Source of the DNA: Silene conica
Taxonomy: Eukaryota > Streptophyta > Magnoliopsida > Caryophyllales > Caryophyllaceae
Length of the DNA stretch: 64,000 nucleotides
NCBI GenBank assembly: GCA_029255685.2
Contig: CM055313.2
Span: forward strand, 45,898,079 to 45,962,078
Direction of reading: 5' to 3'
Shown here in pieces: positions 1 to 11,980 of this stretch. Both the position numbers and the translations under genes were made by a program. The notes beneath the pieces are model-generated. The model was not told the origin of the DNA. It ran no database searches and was given only the letters and a program-made list of their open reading frames with translations. Position 1 is the first letter of the stretch. The number at the start of each line of letters is the position of its first letter.

Positions 1-1235
1 GAGCCAATCTTAACAAGATGCTTATCCACTTTCTCCATCCACACCTTCAACAACGACTCAAAACCCGACGGATCATGACTTCCCGAAGCACCCACATTCT
101 CCTTTTCTTGTTTAACTTGGCATAAACCAAGAATCTGATCCATTTTAGCTTCCAACCCTTCAAACGATGGAGACGGGTTCGGATTTGGTCCCTCCTCAAC
201 CGTTTTCCCATAAGATAAATCTCCTCCATTGAACATGATCCCCATAAATTTGAGCAACTTATCACACATTCGGTCACGAGGCTTAACACCAAAGCTACAA
301 TCATCCACAGCACCCTTTTTCAACAAGATTTCGGATACCCACATTCCATAAGGAATGTCGAGTGTCGAACTCGTCTTTTCTTTGATTAAAACAGAGGAAG
401 TTTGACAAATTTTCGAACACAACAAGAAGGCAAGATTGATTTTGTTTCCTTCTAACCAATGAAATAATACGATAGCTTCGATACTTGATAACTTGTCACG
501 ACCACCTCTCCTAGGTAGAATCGTGTTCCAAATATAGTTAACAAACAGCTTCAATTTGGGTGAGAACGAATTTGTGAGGAGTGGAGAGATTTCAGTGGCA
601 TTTGGATCAAAATAGTGTTTGATCATCATCTTTTGTTCTTGTGTCACCACCCCCGATTCCTTACGGGTATCAATATCAATCCCCCTTGGATCAAGATGAA
701 AAATCTCACATATATCCCCTAAGGACACCTCGACATCCCTACCATTAACCACGGCTTTCATCCCGGACTCAGTTGGTTTCACAGAGGCAAAGAACTGAAG
801 TAATTCAATCGGAAATATTAACCCCGAAAAATTACTAATATACTCCCACCCCTAAAACTCTAAAAATTTCTTAAAGAAAAGCAGGGACTTAGATCCGTCT
901 ACCCAAGATGTCGGGTAAAACCTACCCGCATGAATGGAATAAGGAAGGAGATGGTCAATAAGCATACCTTTGTGCTTAGTCATGCGAACTCGCTCGAGAC
1001 CCTCTTTAGTAGCTTCGATGGAATACTCTTTAAACAGAGGACGGGGGTTCTTGGAATCGAGTTCTTGCATGTCGTCGGAAACAGAGGATGCAACTCGGTT
1101 TAGCTTGCGACGTTTTCCGTTGTCTGGGGTTGGACCGGCGGTGGCAATGGGTGTCGGAGATGGTGGTGGTCAAGGGGTTGGTGAAGGTGGAGAGGGTTTC
1201 TTTTGTTGGGAGCGAGTGGCGCGTGAGGGTGGCAT
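1..1235 (-). pseudogene. env-like ORF of SIRE-type Copia element, copy 1 (cut by window start)
   Basis: This is the first of three copies of an ORF that lies downstream of pol in a minus-strand Copia element. The start codon (1235) opens a Ser/Pro-rich basic N-terminus followed by a globular region matching the putative plant transposon / envelope-like proteins found after pol in SIRE-type elements (family knowledge, not searched). No signal peptide or clear membrane segment is visible, so a true envelope function is not supported. Two in-frame stops break it, a TGA at 1170-1172 and a TAG at 852-854; the copy at 54850-56379 has a sense codon at both places. The C-terminal end lies outside the window. 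Confidence 0.7.
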
Positions 1236-1815
1236 TGTGGTAGTGAAAATGGTGGTTTGAGTCGAATTTTTGGTGGAGGTTTGATGAATTTTAATGGTGA
1301 TGGAGGTTTGAAGTTTGTGGAATTTTATTGAGTTTGTAGTTGGGGACGGTAATGGAGGTAAGTAATGGAGGTGAGTTGTGGTAAGTTTGAGGGAGTAGGG
1401 GTAATAACTATGGTTAGGTAAAGTCAAGGGCTAGGGTCTAGGTTGGCGTACGTGGCAAATGGTTGTGGGGCTGGTTTGAGAAGTTTGTGGCACATGGTGG
1501 GGTAGGAACACACGGTTTGTGTGTTAAATAAGGTAAGTTATGATTTTTCTTTTTATTTTGTTAACTTTGTTCATATATATTTGTGTATTATTGTGTATGT
1601 AATATATGTACTAAGGTGAGTTATAATATGTGACGTAATATTATTTTGAAAGACGGTTGTGCACACATTCATATGTAATTTATATAATACATATATGATC
1701 ACAAAATTTTTCATCGAGTACATACATACACATGCAGCGGAGTATACGGATACAGTCATATAATCTCATCTAAACCGTAGTCAATCATTGGGTTATTTTT
1801 GCTTTTAAGATTTGA
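1236..1815. other. Spacer between pol and env-like ORF, copy 1
   Basis: This is a non-coding stretch between the end of the RNase H tail and the env-like start codon, read on the minus strand. The part next to the ORF is G/T-rich on the plus strand with repeated GGAGG; the rest is AT-rich. It recurs at 8634-9213 and 56380-56959. A subgenomic promoter for the env-like ORF could sit here, but no element is recognisable. Confidence 0.5.
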
Positions 1816-2275
1816 TTAGGTATCACCGATTAAACCAATTTCCAATCGCAAAGTCTCAAAGCGTTCTCTAGCCAATGGTTTAGTGAAGATATCTGCCCAT
1901 TGTTTTTCCGTACTACAAAACTCCAATTTTATATTTTACTTTTCAACATGGTCTCTTAGAAAGTGGTGTCTAATTTCAATATGTTTAGTTCTCGAGTGCT
2001 GGGCTGGGTTTTTAGATATAATTATAGCACTCGTATTATCACATAAAATAGGCACACATCCAACATCAACACCATAATCATGTAACTGTTGTTTTAACCA
2101 TAAAAGTTGAGAACATACCAGTGCGGCTGCAATATATTCTGCTTCAGCAGTTGAGAGGGCGACATAATTTTTTTTCTTGGATCCCCAAGATATAATACAA
2201 GGACCTACAAAGGTAGCAAGTCCGGAGGTACTTTTTCTGTCTAAGGAACATCCTGCATAATCCGCATTTGTATAT
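1816..2275 (-). pseudogene. RNase H C-terminal tail of SIRE-type Copia pol, copy 1
   Basis: On the minus strand this matches the last 150 or so codons of the intact-context pol at 56960-57988, ending at a TAA (1816-1818). It lacks everything upstream: near 2275 similarity to the RNase H gene stops and tandem repeats of a chromovirus LTR begin. It is therefore a truncated end created by the 7.4 kb duplication junction and not a functional gene. A Trp codon that is TAG in the 57242 copy is still TGG here. Confidence 0.75.
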
Positions 2276-2709
2276 TGGGATATGTGTTAAGCTCACCTCT
2301 GGACCCAGTATGCGATAGCTGTGTATTGGGATATGTGTTAAGTTCACCTCTGGACCCAATACTTGTTTGTAGCATTGGGATATGTGTTAAGTTCACCTCT
2401 AGACCCTTTGCTTGTGGATGTATAGGGATATGTGTTAAGTTCACCTCTGGACCCTTTACTTGGATTGTATGTTGGGATATGTGTTAAGTTCACCTCTGGA
2501 CCCATTGCTAGTGTTTATTGATATCTTGGTCTATGTCTTAAGTTGGACTCTAAGTCCTTGATTGTGAAAGTGTTTTAGTATTTGGGTTATGTCTTAAGTT
2601 GACCGCTGAACCTTTTTACTTAATGTTCTATATCTGCTTGCCTTGTGTTGGTACAGTGTCAGATATATATGCATGATGATATTGATGATTATAGTACTGA
2701 AGAGTCTAT
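2275..2709 (+). repeat. Tekay-like LTR fragment with about 50-bp tandem repeats, copy 1
   Basis: Five to seven degenerate units of about 50 bp carry the core GGGATATGTGTTAAGTTCAC followed by a variant of CTCTGGACCC. Units then grade into a form with TTAAGTTGACCGCTGAACC and end in TATCTGCTTGCCTTG plus GTGTCAGATATA. The same order of motifs occurs in the Tekay LTR at 26371-26990, where the core is CATGCCTTAAGCTGGCC. The fragment is therefore a diverged piece of a related LTR lying beside the SIRE-type 3' LTR, probably the original insertion target. Confidence 0.75.
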
Positions 2710-3777
2710 TGATATAATATACTCAAGAAGGGGAGAGGGGGGGGGGGGGGTTGAATTGAGTATGCCTTCTTTTTAAATCTTCTTCGATGTGTGTATGATT
2801 GTGTGATGATCTTCGAGTAAAACAAATAATAAAGAGAGACACAATATTTTTGAAGTGGTTCACTCTCACAGTTTGAGACCTACGTCCACTATTCTCGATT
2901 AATAAAATTAGTACCAACTCTGTATTACAATTTTATCAACCCTACTCGTGCAACTTTGATGTTAGTCGCAACTCTATCTAGATACCGTTAAATATCTAGC
3001 TATGACAAATACCGTTAAATATTTGCCTTACAATGAGTATTGCTAAATACTCGTTCTATCTTACGTTAATAAGATAAAGTCTTCAATGTTTCTTGATGTC
3101 ACAATCTTGAATGAATAAGACCAATGCTTGAGCACTTGAATCTTGAATCGGATATGACAATGATAATCTCGAATCTTGAAGTAGACGAACGACGGTTTCT
3201 TTTACTTGGTTTTCGTGAATATGTATGTGTATGTCGTCTCGATTAATGTATCATAGGTAGTCTATTTATATAGAATATATATCTAGGTAATTTGAACCCT
3301 AGATGATTTAGGAATATTACTAAAACTAGAATATTAGTCTTTTAGTAATACTAACTTAAATCTAATCTTAATATATTTAGGAAAGATTTAATAATATACA
3401 AGTGTTATATAAGGAATCAATTTACTAATTCATATTTAGGAAAGATCTTTATATAATAAACAAATAGTATCCTTATTAAAACAACTTTCTAAACTATGTC
3501 AAAGATAATAAAATATATTATCACAGTATAATCTTAGTACGTTTAGGATATTAAATAAATACATAATATTTACTTAATTTAAATCCTACACGACTTATGG
3601 TAATCGTGACATGATACACGCTTCCCAAGGTCGTATTAAACAACGCTTAGATTATATTATTTGACAATCATAATTATATAAAAATCCTTAGTTTATTTAG
3701 TGATAAATAATTATCTCATAAGAAAATTATTTATTCCTATTTAACTAAAAGATATTTTATATAATCCTATTAAGATT

Positions 3778-3794
3778 AATAATTCCATATTAAG
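3778..3794 (+). repeat. Target-site duplication of LINE copy 1, left
   Basis: AATAATTCCATATTAAG (17 bp) occurs here and again at 6012-6028, immediately after the poly-A tail. This fixes both ends of the LINE. Confidence 0.95.
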
Positions 3795-3882
3795 GGAATA
3801 AAAAAACCCTAATCATGGCTGCATGAAGGCGACTGCGAGACGACTTTGACTTTGCTTAGGGTTGACTTTTTGATCCTCTGCC

Positions 3883-4560
3883 ATGGCTCGATCATGTTCA
3901 TCATCACCAAAATCTACGACAAATCATCATAAGACTGTTACGCGGAACCATTGTGAATCAAATAAGATGCAGGGGCCAGGGGAAGAGGATGTTATTCGAA
4001 CCAAAACAATGCAGGAGGTGAATTTCATTCCAGGATTATCTTTCACTGATGAAGATGATCCTGAAGAGACCTTTGAACTCGTGACAACAAGAAAGAAGAA
4101 TCGTCAAACAAAGACTCATGTTATACCAGATCCTGTTCCAGAGGCCACACAAGAGGAGGAAGATCTTTTTCAGTTCAGTGCAGAGGATACAAGGGAGGAG
4201 ATTGAGTACTGGAACCATGCCATCTACTGCTTTGTCTTAGGTGCAAACCCTCCATGGGAGATCCTTAATGGCTATGTTCATCGTGTATGGGGGAAGCATG
4301 GCATTGATAAGGTCTCTTTCCTACCAAATGGGGTGTTTATGGTAAGATTTAAAGATATGGAAGGAAAGAACATTGTTTTGAATTCAGGGTACCATATGTT
4401 TGACAACAAACCCTTAATTGTGAAGGCATGGCAAGAAAATGTGGATCTGTTAAAAGAGGATATAAAGATAGTGCCCTCATGGATACGACTACAGGGCCTG
4501 CCCCTCAAGTTCTAGGGAAAATGCTTACCCAAAGTTGCAGGAATGGTTGGCACATTCATT
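3883..4560 (+). pseudogene. LINE ORF1 fragment with DUF4283 domain
   Basis: The reading frame opens at ATG 3883 with a basic, Ser-rich N-terminus (residues 1-100). A DUF4283-type RNA-binding region spans about residues 106-210 and ends in the typical WIRLQGLPLKF stretch. A TAG at 4513-4515 stands where the family has Trp, consistent with TGG to TAG. The same frame continues for a further 15 or so family-like residues before the internal deletion joins it to ORF2. In plant L1 elements this protein coats the RNA. This copy is truncated and presumably non-functional. Confidence 0.8.
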
Positions 4561-4577
4561 ATGCCACCACTAGATGG

Positions 4578-5945
4578 CCTTTCCAATACCACCCATTATG
4601 CAAAAGCTTAAAACTTACTCATCTCATGTTTGCAGACGACTTGCTCATGTTTTGCAAAGGGAAGCCTACTTCTATTTGGTTGCTTATGAGGGCCTTCTCC
4701 TCCTTTTCCAAAGCTACTGGCCTCAAACTCAATAATACTAAATCTGAAATTGACTTTAATGGCATGGATACTGAGATTAGAGAAGGTATAAAGCAAGTCA
4801 CTGGGTTTAGAGAGGGGTCCTTTCCCTTCAAATACTTGGGTGTGCCCATAAAACCTAGCAAACTGACAAAAGAAGAATGCACTGCACTCACTGAAAAGCT
4901 TGTCTCCAGAATAAGGGGATTGGGGGCAAAAAAGTTGTCATATGCAGGAAGAATAACCCTAATAAATGCAGTCCTAAATACACTTCATAATTACTGGGCT
5001 CAGATGTTTGTCATTCCCAAAAGTGTCATCAATCGTATATCTGCTATTTGCAGGAACTACTTGTGGGGAAGTTCTACTGATTACCACAGGGTACCTTTGG
5101 TTGCTTGGGACAAGGTTACCATGTCTAAGGATGCAGGAGGTCTAGGAATCAAAAAACCAGAGACCTGGAACATGGCTTCAGTGGGGAAACTGGTGGACTG
5201 GGTGTACAACAAGGCAGACAGGCTATGGATCCGATGGATCAATGCAGTATACCTTAAAGATCAGAGTTGGGATACCTATGTACCAGCTGCAGATGCTCCA
5301 TGGGTATGGAAATCCATATGCAAAGTTAAGGAAAAAATGAAGACAGGATACCTAAATGATTCATGGATAGCAAACCCAAAGGGATATACAATAAAGGGAG
5401 GGTATACCTGGTTAGGCCAGGATAAACCAAAACAAGATTGGACTGCAATTGTTTGGAACCACCTCAATGTTCCTAAGCACTCTATGATTACCTGGCTACG
5501 TATGCAAGAAGGGATGAACACCATGAGCAAACTTCAAAGGATTGGATACTGTGCTGATAATTTGTGCCTCCTTTGCCAGAATCAAGCTGAAACCATACCT
5601 CATATCTTTGAAAATTGTGAGTATACTTGCCACATTCTACAGGGTCTGGAGAAGTGGTTTGGGGGCAAAGTACCAACGGTCAACACTTTGGCTACAGGGA
5701 ACAGAAAATCTATGAAAAGGAAAGTCAGGGTGGCAATGCTCAATGCTATTCACTATCATGTTTGGTTGGAAAGAAATGGTGCTCGAACTAATGATTGTAT
5801 TCACAGACCAGAACTTGTGGCTCAAAAAATTGAAGGAGAAGTGGGACGAAGGGTGAAGAAATGGCTTGGGAGTACTCAAACTGATAGCATAGTTAGTTGG
5901 TTTAATACTTGTCTACACAATGTAACTGTTGTTGCGGGGGTTTGA
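4578..5945 (+). pseudogene. LINE ORF2 C-terminal fragment (RT palm end and zf-RVT)
   Basis: This is the carboxy-terminal part of a plant LINE reverse transcriptase. The FADD catalytic box lies at about 4629-4640, followed by the thumb and connection region, then a zf-RVT domain with conserved Trp and Cys residues around 5450-5640. The frame is open to the TGA at 5943-5945. The endonuclease and the RT fingers are absent, so it cannot act alone. The open frame can be extended upstream to an ATG at 4428, but that part overlaps ORF1 in another frame and is an artefact of the deletion junction. Confidence 0.85.
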
Positions 5946-6423
5946 TCCCGGCACCTCCTTTGTACATGATATAATTTATCTAATATACTCACATTTCAAC
6001 AAAAAAAAAAAAATAATTCCATATTAAGAATAGAATACCAATTAAACATTAATTGTACATGACTATATTTGGAAACAAAAATCGTTTCAACCAAACACAT
6101 ATATTCCGACCATTTCTTCATAATATAAGGTTATAGCTACGAGCTATAACTTGAATCAATCTTGTACTAAAGCTATAGTTGATATGTATAACTTTAGTTC
6201 ATTAGGCGCGCTTGTGATCTTCTATCTATCTTCGACTTAGTCAATTCATTGACTAACAACTTGAAACTTTTATACTTGATTGATTAGATCTTGTTACTAA
6301 TATTCTGTACACTTAGCACACGATTATACGTACGAGTATATAATATATAAATAGCTAGACTTGTCATTATCAAAACATAAACATATATACTAAATATATA
6401 AATTTGAATATATGGTTCAACAA

Positions 6424-6439
6424 ATTCCCCCTTTTTGAT
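6424..6439 (-). promoter_or_regulatory. Polypurine tract of SIRE-type element, copy 1
   Basis: The minus strand reads CAAAAAGGGGGAATT directly before the LTR start TGTTGAACC. This is the plus-strand primer site for reverse transcription, and the sequence is typical of SIRE/Maximus elements. A second purine run (GAGGGGGAACA on the minus strand) lies near 6480. The counterpart in the next unit is at 13826-13841. Confidence 0.85.
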
Positions 6440-7103
6440 GATGGCAAGTCTCTCTTAGATTTTGTGTCTAAGTGTATGTTCCCCCTCAATATAATAATGG
6501 TCAATCATAGCAAAGATTCACTTAGGGTTTCTATCTTCTATCTATCCCATATCCTGTAAGAACCCTAAGAGACAATGAGTTACGACAAGGAGCAAGCTTA
6601 GGCAAATTCTAATCTAAGTCACATTTTTTCCCCTCTTGACATCATCGAAAAGATGAGAACAACGACATGAAACGACTAGAATAATATACGTCAAAACATA
6701 AGCAAGCATATAAAACGAGTCAAAAGATATGAGCATAGAAAATATCACACAAACACATACGAATGTAAAAATATACACAACCAACCGAAGTATACTAGTG
6801 CCAATGGGCCGAAATATGAACAAGAGTGTTTTAAGAAAATTGGGCCTGGCTAGGGTTAACGCAGAGTGGGCCAATGCAAAAGAGAACAAGGAATTGGGCC
6901 ATAGCAAAACAAAAGGATAAAGTTTGGGCTAAGGTAGGATTAGGAAATCCGAGGGAGGCAAAACGGATAAGTCCTCGGATTCCAATGGGCCAGGAGAGGT
7001 ATTTGGGCCACTATAGTAAATTGTTTATAAGTCCAACCCAGGACTTAAGCAAAACAACAACAAAACAACTTGACACTTCGAAAACAAAGACGGATAAGAT
7101 GAA
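6440..7103. other. Region between env-like ORF and polypurine tract (intact form)
   Basis: This is non-coding sequence 3' of the env-like stop codon on the minus strand. It contains CCAATGGGCC at 6801-6810, the exact site where the sister copy received the 40.3 kb LARD block. It is the unfilled reference for that insertion. Nothing else recognisable was seen. Confidence 0.6.
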
Positions 7104-8633
7104 TCAGGAGCGAGAACTGGATGCGGGTGTCTTGGCATATGGGCTCACGTAATCGGGTCGGGTACGAAACTCGAGAGTGTCCAACCTATCCAAGCAACTA
7201 CTCACGTTGCGTCCTTGAGCGTTAAGGGCGAGCTCGAAATTTAGAACCTTGAGCGAGAGTGCCTTGACGGCCTCAAGTGCTTATGAAGCATCCTCTCGCA
7301 ATAAACCATGATCACGCACCATTGTACCACCTTGAGATGTGAGAAATGAAAGGCGATCACTCATAGCAAGCAACTCCGAGCACACCACCGAGACCTCCGA
7401 GCCAATCTTAACAAGATGCTTATCCACTTTCTCCATCCACACCTTCAACAACGACTCAAAACCCGACGGATCATGACTTCCCGAAGCACCCACATTCTCC
7501 TTTTCTTGTTTAACTTGGCATAAACCAAGAATCTGATCCATTTTAGCTTCCAACCCTTCAAACGATGGAGACGGGTTCGGATTTGGTCCCTCCTCAACCG
7601 TTTTCCCATAAGATAAATCTCCTCCATTGAACATGATCCCCATAAATTTGAGCAACTTATCACACATTCGGTCACGAGGCTTAACACCAAAGCTACAATC
7701 ATCCACAGCACCCTTTTTCAACAAGATTTCGGATACCCACATTCCATAAGGAATGTCGAGTGTCGAACTCGTCTTTTCTTTGATTAAAACAGAGGAAGTT
7801 TGACAAATTTTCGAACACAACAAGAACGCAAGATTGATTTTGTTTCCTTCTAACCAATGAAATAATACGATAGCTTCGATACTTGATAACTTGTCACGAC
7901 CACCTCTCCTAGGTAGAATCGTGTTCCAAATATAGTTAACAAACAGCTTTAATTTGGGTGAGAATGAATTTGTGAGGAGTGGAGAGATTTCAGTGGCATT
8001 TGGATCAAAATAGTGTTTGATCATCATCTTTTGTTCTTGTGTCACCACCCCCGATTCCTTACGGGTATCAATATCAATCCCCCTTGGATCAAGATGAAAA
8101 ATCTCACATATATCCCCTAAGGACACCTCGACATCCCTACCATTAACCACGGCTTTCATCCCGGACTCAGTTGGTTTCACAGAGGCAAAGAACTGAAGTA
8201 ATTCAATCGGAAATATTAACCCCGAAAAATTACTAATATACTCCCACCCCTAAAACTCTAAAAATTTCTTAAAGAAAAGCAGGGACTTAGATCCGTCTAC
8301 CCAAGATGTCGGGTAAAACCTACCCGCATGAATGGAATAAGGAAGGAGATGGTCAATAAGCATACCTTTGTGCTTAGTCATGCGAACTCGCTCGAGACCC
8401 TCTTTAGTAGCTTCGATGGAATACTCTTTAAACAGAGGAAGGGGGTTCTTGGAATCGAGTTCTTGCATGTCGTCGGAAACAGAGGATGCAACTCGGTTTA
8501 GCTTGCGACGTTTTCCGTTTTCTGGGGTTGGACCGGCGGTGGCAATGGGTGTCGGAGATGGTGGTGGTCAAGGGGTTGGTGAAGGTGGAGAGGGTTTCTT
8601 TTGTTGGGAGCGAGTGGCGCGTGAGGGTGGCAT
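7104..8633 (-). pseudogene. env-like ORF of SIRE-type Copia element, copy 2
   Basis: Full-length counterpart (1530 bp) of the env-like ORF, start at 8633. In-frame stops lie at 8568-8570 (TGA), 8250-8252 (TAG) and 7281-7283 (TAA). The first two are shared with copy 1. The TAA sits where copy 3 has CAA, consistent with C-to-T. The longest open part, 7281-8180, holds most of the globular domain and a Glu/Lys-rich, probably helical C-terminal half. Position after pol and orientation match env-like ORFs of SIRE elements. No secretion signal is visible, so envelope function is not implied. Confidence 0.75.
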
Positions 8634-9213
8634 TGTGGTAGTGAAAATGGTGGTTTGAGTCGAATTTTTGGTGGAGGTTTGATGAATTTTAATGGTGATG
8701 GAGGTTTGAAGTTTGTGGAATTTTATTGAGTTTGTAGTTGGGGACGGTAATGGAGGTAAGTAATGGAGGTGAGTTGTGGTAAGTTTGAGGGAGTAGGGGT
8801 AATAACTATGGTTAGGTAAAGTCAAGGGCTAGGGTCTAGGTTGGCGTACGTGGCAAATGGTTGTGGGGCTGGTTTGAGAAGTTTGTGGCACATGGTGGGG
8901 TAGGAACACACGGTTTGTGTGTTAAATAAGGTAAGTTATGATTCTTCTTTTTATTTTGTTAACTTTGTTCATATATATTTGTGTATTATTGTGTATGTAA
9001 TATATGTACTAAGGTGAGTTATAATATGTGACGTAATATTATTTTGAAAGACGGTTGTGCACACATTCATATGTAATTTATATAATACATATATGATCAC
9101 AAAAATTTTCATCGAGTACATACATACACATGCAGCGGAGTATACGGATACAGTCATATAATCTCATCTAAACCGTAGTCAATCATTGGGTTATTTTTGC
9201 TTTTAAGATTTGA
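8634..9213. other. Spacer between pol and env-like ORF, copy 2
   Basis: Near-identical to 1236-1815. It is G/T-rich on the plus strand near the ORF and AT-rich beyond. No separate feature was recognised. Confidence 0.5.
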
Positions 9214-9673
9214 TTAGGTATCACCGATTAAACCAATTTCCAATCGCAAAGTCTCAAAGCGTTCTCTAGCCAATGGTTTAGTGAAGATATCTGCCCATTG
9301 TTTTTCCGTACTACAAAACTCCAATTTTATATTTTACTTTTCAACATGGTCTCTTAGAAAGTGGTGTCTAATTTAAATATATTTAGTTCTCGAGTGCTGG
9401 GCTGGGTTTTTAGATATAATTATAGCACTCGTATTATCACATAAAATAGGCACACATCCAACATCAACACCATAATCATGTAACTGTTGTTTTAACCATA
9501 AAAGTTGAGAACATACCAGTGCGGCTGCAATATATTCTGCTTCAGCAGTTGAGAGGGCGACATAATTTTTTTTCTTGGATCCCCAAGATATAATACAAGG
9601 ACCTACAAAGGTAGCAAGTCCGGAGGTACTTTTTCTGTCTAAGGAACATCCTGCATAATCCGCATTTGTATAT
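9214..9673 (-). pseudogene. RNase H tail of SIRE-type pol, copy 2
   Basis: Same truncated RNase H C-terminus as at 1816-2275, shifted by 7398 bp. It breaks at the same base into the Tekay-like repeats, which makes this the second copy of the duplication junction. Confidence 0.75.
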
Positions 9674-10107
9674 TGGGATATGTGTTAAGCTCACCTCTGG
9701 ACCCAGTATGCGATAGCTGTGTATTGGGATATGTGTTAAGTTCACCTCTGGACCCAATACTTGTTTGTAGCATTGGGATATGTGTTAAGTTCACCTCTAG
9801 ACCCTTTGCTTGTGGATGTATAGGGATATGTGTTAAGTTCACCTCTAGACCCTTTACTTGGATTGTATGTTGGGATATGTGTTAAGTTCACCTCTGGACC
9901 CATTGCTAGTGTTTATTGATATCTTGGTCTATGTCTTAAGTTGGACTCTAAGTCCTTGATTGTGAAAGTGTTTTAGTATTTGGGTTATGTCTTAAGTTGA
10001 CCGCTGAACCTTTTTACTTAATGTTCTATATCTGCTTGCCTTGTGTTGGTACAGTGTCAGATATATATGCATGATGATATTGATGATTATAGTACTGAAG
10101 AGTCTAT
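9673..10107 (+). repeat. Tekay-like LTR fragment with tandem repeats, copy 2
   Basis: Near-identical to 2275-2709, with units of about 50 bp built on a GGGATATGTGTTAAG core. It lies between the RNase H junction and the SIRE LTR. Confidence 0.75.
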
Positions 10108-11285
10108 TGATATAATATACTCAAGAAGGGGAGAGGGAGGGGGGGGGGGGTTGAATTGAGTATGCCTTCTTTTTAAATCTTCTTCGATGTGTGTATGATT
10201 GTGTGATGATCTTCGAGTAAAACAAATAATAAAGAGAGACACAATATTTTTGAAGTGGTTCAGTCTCACACTTTGAGACCTACGTCCACTATTCTCGATT
10301 AATAAAATTAGTACCAACTCTGTATTACAATTTTATCAACCCTACTCGTGCAACTTTGATGTTAGTCGCAACTCTATCTAGATACCGTTAAATATCTAGC
10401 TATGACAAATACCGTTAAATATTTGCCTTACAATGAGTATTGTTAAATACTCGTTCTATCTTACGTTAATAAGATAAAGTCTTCAATGTTTCTTGATGTC
10501 ACAATCTTGAATGAATAAGACCAATGCTTGAGCACTTGAATCTTGAATCGGATATGACAATGATAATCTCGAATCTTGAAGTAGACGAACGACGGTTTCT
10601 TTTACTTGGTTTTCGTGAATATGTATGTGTATGTCGTCTCGATTAATGTATCATAGGTAGTCTATTTATATAGAATATATATCTAGGTAATTTGAACCCT
10701 AGATGATTTAGGAATATTACTAAAACTAGAATATTAGTCTTTTAGTAATACTAGCTTAAATCTAATCTTAATATATTTAGGAAAGATTTAATAATATACT
10801 ACAAGTGTTATATAAGGAATCAATTTACTAATTCATATTTAGGAAAGATCTTTATATAATAAACAAATAGTATCCTTATTAAAACAACTTTCTAAACTAT
10901 GTCAAAGATAATAAAATATATTATCACAGTATAATCTTAGTACGTTTAGGATATTAAATAAATACATAATATTTACTTAATTTAAATCCTACACGACTTA
11001 TGGTAATCGTGACATGATACACGCTTCCCAAGGTCGTATTAAACAACGCTTAGATTATATTATTTGACAATCATAATTATATAAAAATCCTTAGTTTATT
11101 TAGTGATAAATAATTATCTCATAAGAAAATTATTTATTCCTATTTAACTAAAAGATATTTTATATAATCCTATTAAGATTAATAATTCCATATTAAGGGA
11201 ATAAAAAAACCTTAATCATGGCTGCATGAAGGCGACTGCGAGACGACTTTGACTTTGCTTAGGGTTGACTTTTTGATCCTCTGCC

Positions 11286-11963
11286 ATGGCTCGATCACGT
11301 TCATCATCACCAAAATCTACGACAAATCATCATAAGACTGTTACGCGGAACCATTGTGAATCAATTAAGATGCAGGGGCCAGGGGAAGAGGATGTTATTC
11401 GAACCAAAACAATGCAGGAGGTGAATCCCATTCCAGGATTATCTTTCACTGATGAAGATGATCCTGAAGAGACCTTTGAACTCGTGACAACAAGAAAGAA
11501 GAATCGTCAAACAAAGACTCATGTTATACCAGATCCTGTTCCAGAGGCCACATAAGAGGAGGAAGATCTTTTTCAGTTCAGTGCAGAGGATACAAGGGAG
11601 GAGATTGAGTACTGGAACCATGCCATCTACTGCTTTGTCTTAGGTGCAAACCCTCCATGGGAGATCCTCAATGGCTATGTTCATCGTGTATGGGGGAAGC
11701 ATGGCATTGATAAGGTCTCTTTCCTACCAAATGGGGTGTTTATGGTAAGATTTAAAGATATGGAAGGAAAGAACATTGTTTTGAATTCAGGGTACCATAT
11801 GTTTGACAACAAACCCTTAATTGTGAAGGCATGGCAAGAAAATGTGGATCTGTTAAAAGAGGATATAAAGATAGTGCCCTCATGGATACGACTACAGGGC
11901 CTGCCCCTCAAGTTCTAGGGAAAATGCTTACCCAAAGTTGCAGGAATGGTTGGCACATTCATT
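11286..11963 (+). pseudogene. LINE ORF1 fragment, copy 2
   Basis: Counterpart of 3883-4560 with the DUF4283 region and two stops, a TAA at 11553-11555 (CAA in copy 1) and the shared TAG near 11916. Confidence 0.78.
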
Positions 11964-11980
11964 ATGCCACCACTAGATGG

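Larger units (their letters stand above)
3795..6011 (+). mobile_element. Internally deleted L1-type LINE, copy 1
   Basis: A 2.2 kb plus-strand non-LTR retrotransposon with a 17-bp target duplication and a terminal A-tract (6001-6013). It keeps a 5' leader, an ORF1 piece with a DUF4283 domain, and the last third of ORF2 (RT palm and zf-RVT). The endonuclease, the N-terminal RT and the end of ORF1 are missing. Because both ends look complete, it probably moved in this shortened form using proteins from a full-length LINE. It sits inside the SIRE-type LTR. Confidence 0.9.
2710..6422 (-). repeat. SIRE-type Copia LTR, copy 1 (about 1.48 kb plus inserted LINE)
   Basis: Read on the minus strand, the LTR begins TGTTGAACC at 6422, directly after a polypurine tract, and ends in CA at 2710. 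A G/C homopolymer (2728-2741) lies near its 3' end, as in other SIRE-type LTRs. Without the LINE the length is about 1480 bp. No primer-binding site follows the LTR end, so this is a 3' LTR with its flank and not a 5' LTR. The outer boundary at 2710 is inferred from the TG/CA rule and is less certain than the inner one. Confidence 0.7.
2275..9672. repeat. 7.4-kb head-to-tail tandem unit
   Basis: Positions 1-7398 and 7399 onward align base for base with a constant offset of 7398 until a 3-bp indel near 3410/10800. The repeated segment runs from the Tekay-like fragment through the SIRE LTR (with its LINE), the polypurine tract and the env-like ORF to the RNase H tail. The next copy spans 9673-57418, interrupted by the 40.3 kb LARD block, and continues into the normal RT. 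The previous copy is cut by the window start, so the copy number is at least two full plus one partial. Both complete units carry the same LINE with the same target duplication, so the duplication came after the LINE. Confidence 0.88.

Noticed and set aside
1-1235. env-like ORF as a host gene or an active viral envelope
   Set aside because: It sits after pol in a retrotransposon, has several stops and shows no signal peptide or membrane anchor.
2728-2741. G-run as a G-quadruplex regulatory element
   Set aside because: It is a single homopolymer of different length in the two units, typical of the C-rich stretch near the 3' end of SIRE-type LTRs; no further support.
4428-4577. Start of the 505-codon LINE frame at ATG 4428
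   Set aside because: The first 50 codons overlap ORF1 in another frame; RT similarity begins only after the deletion junction.
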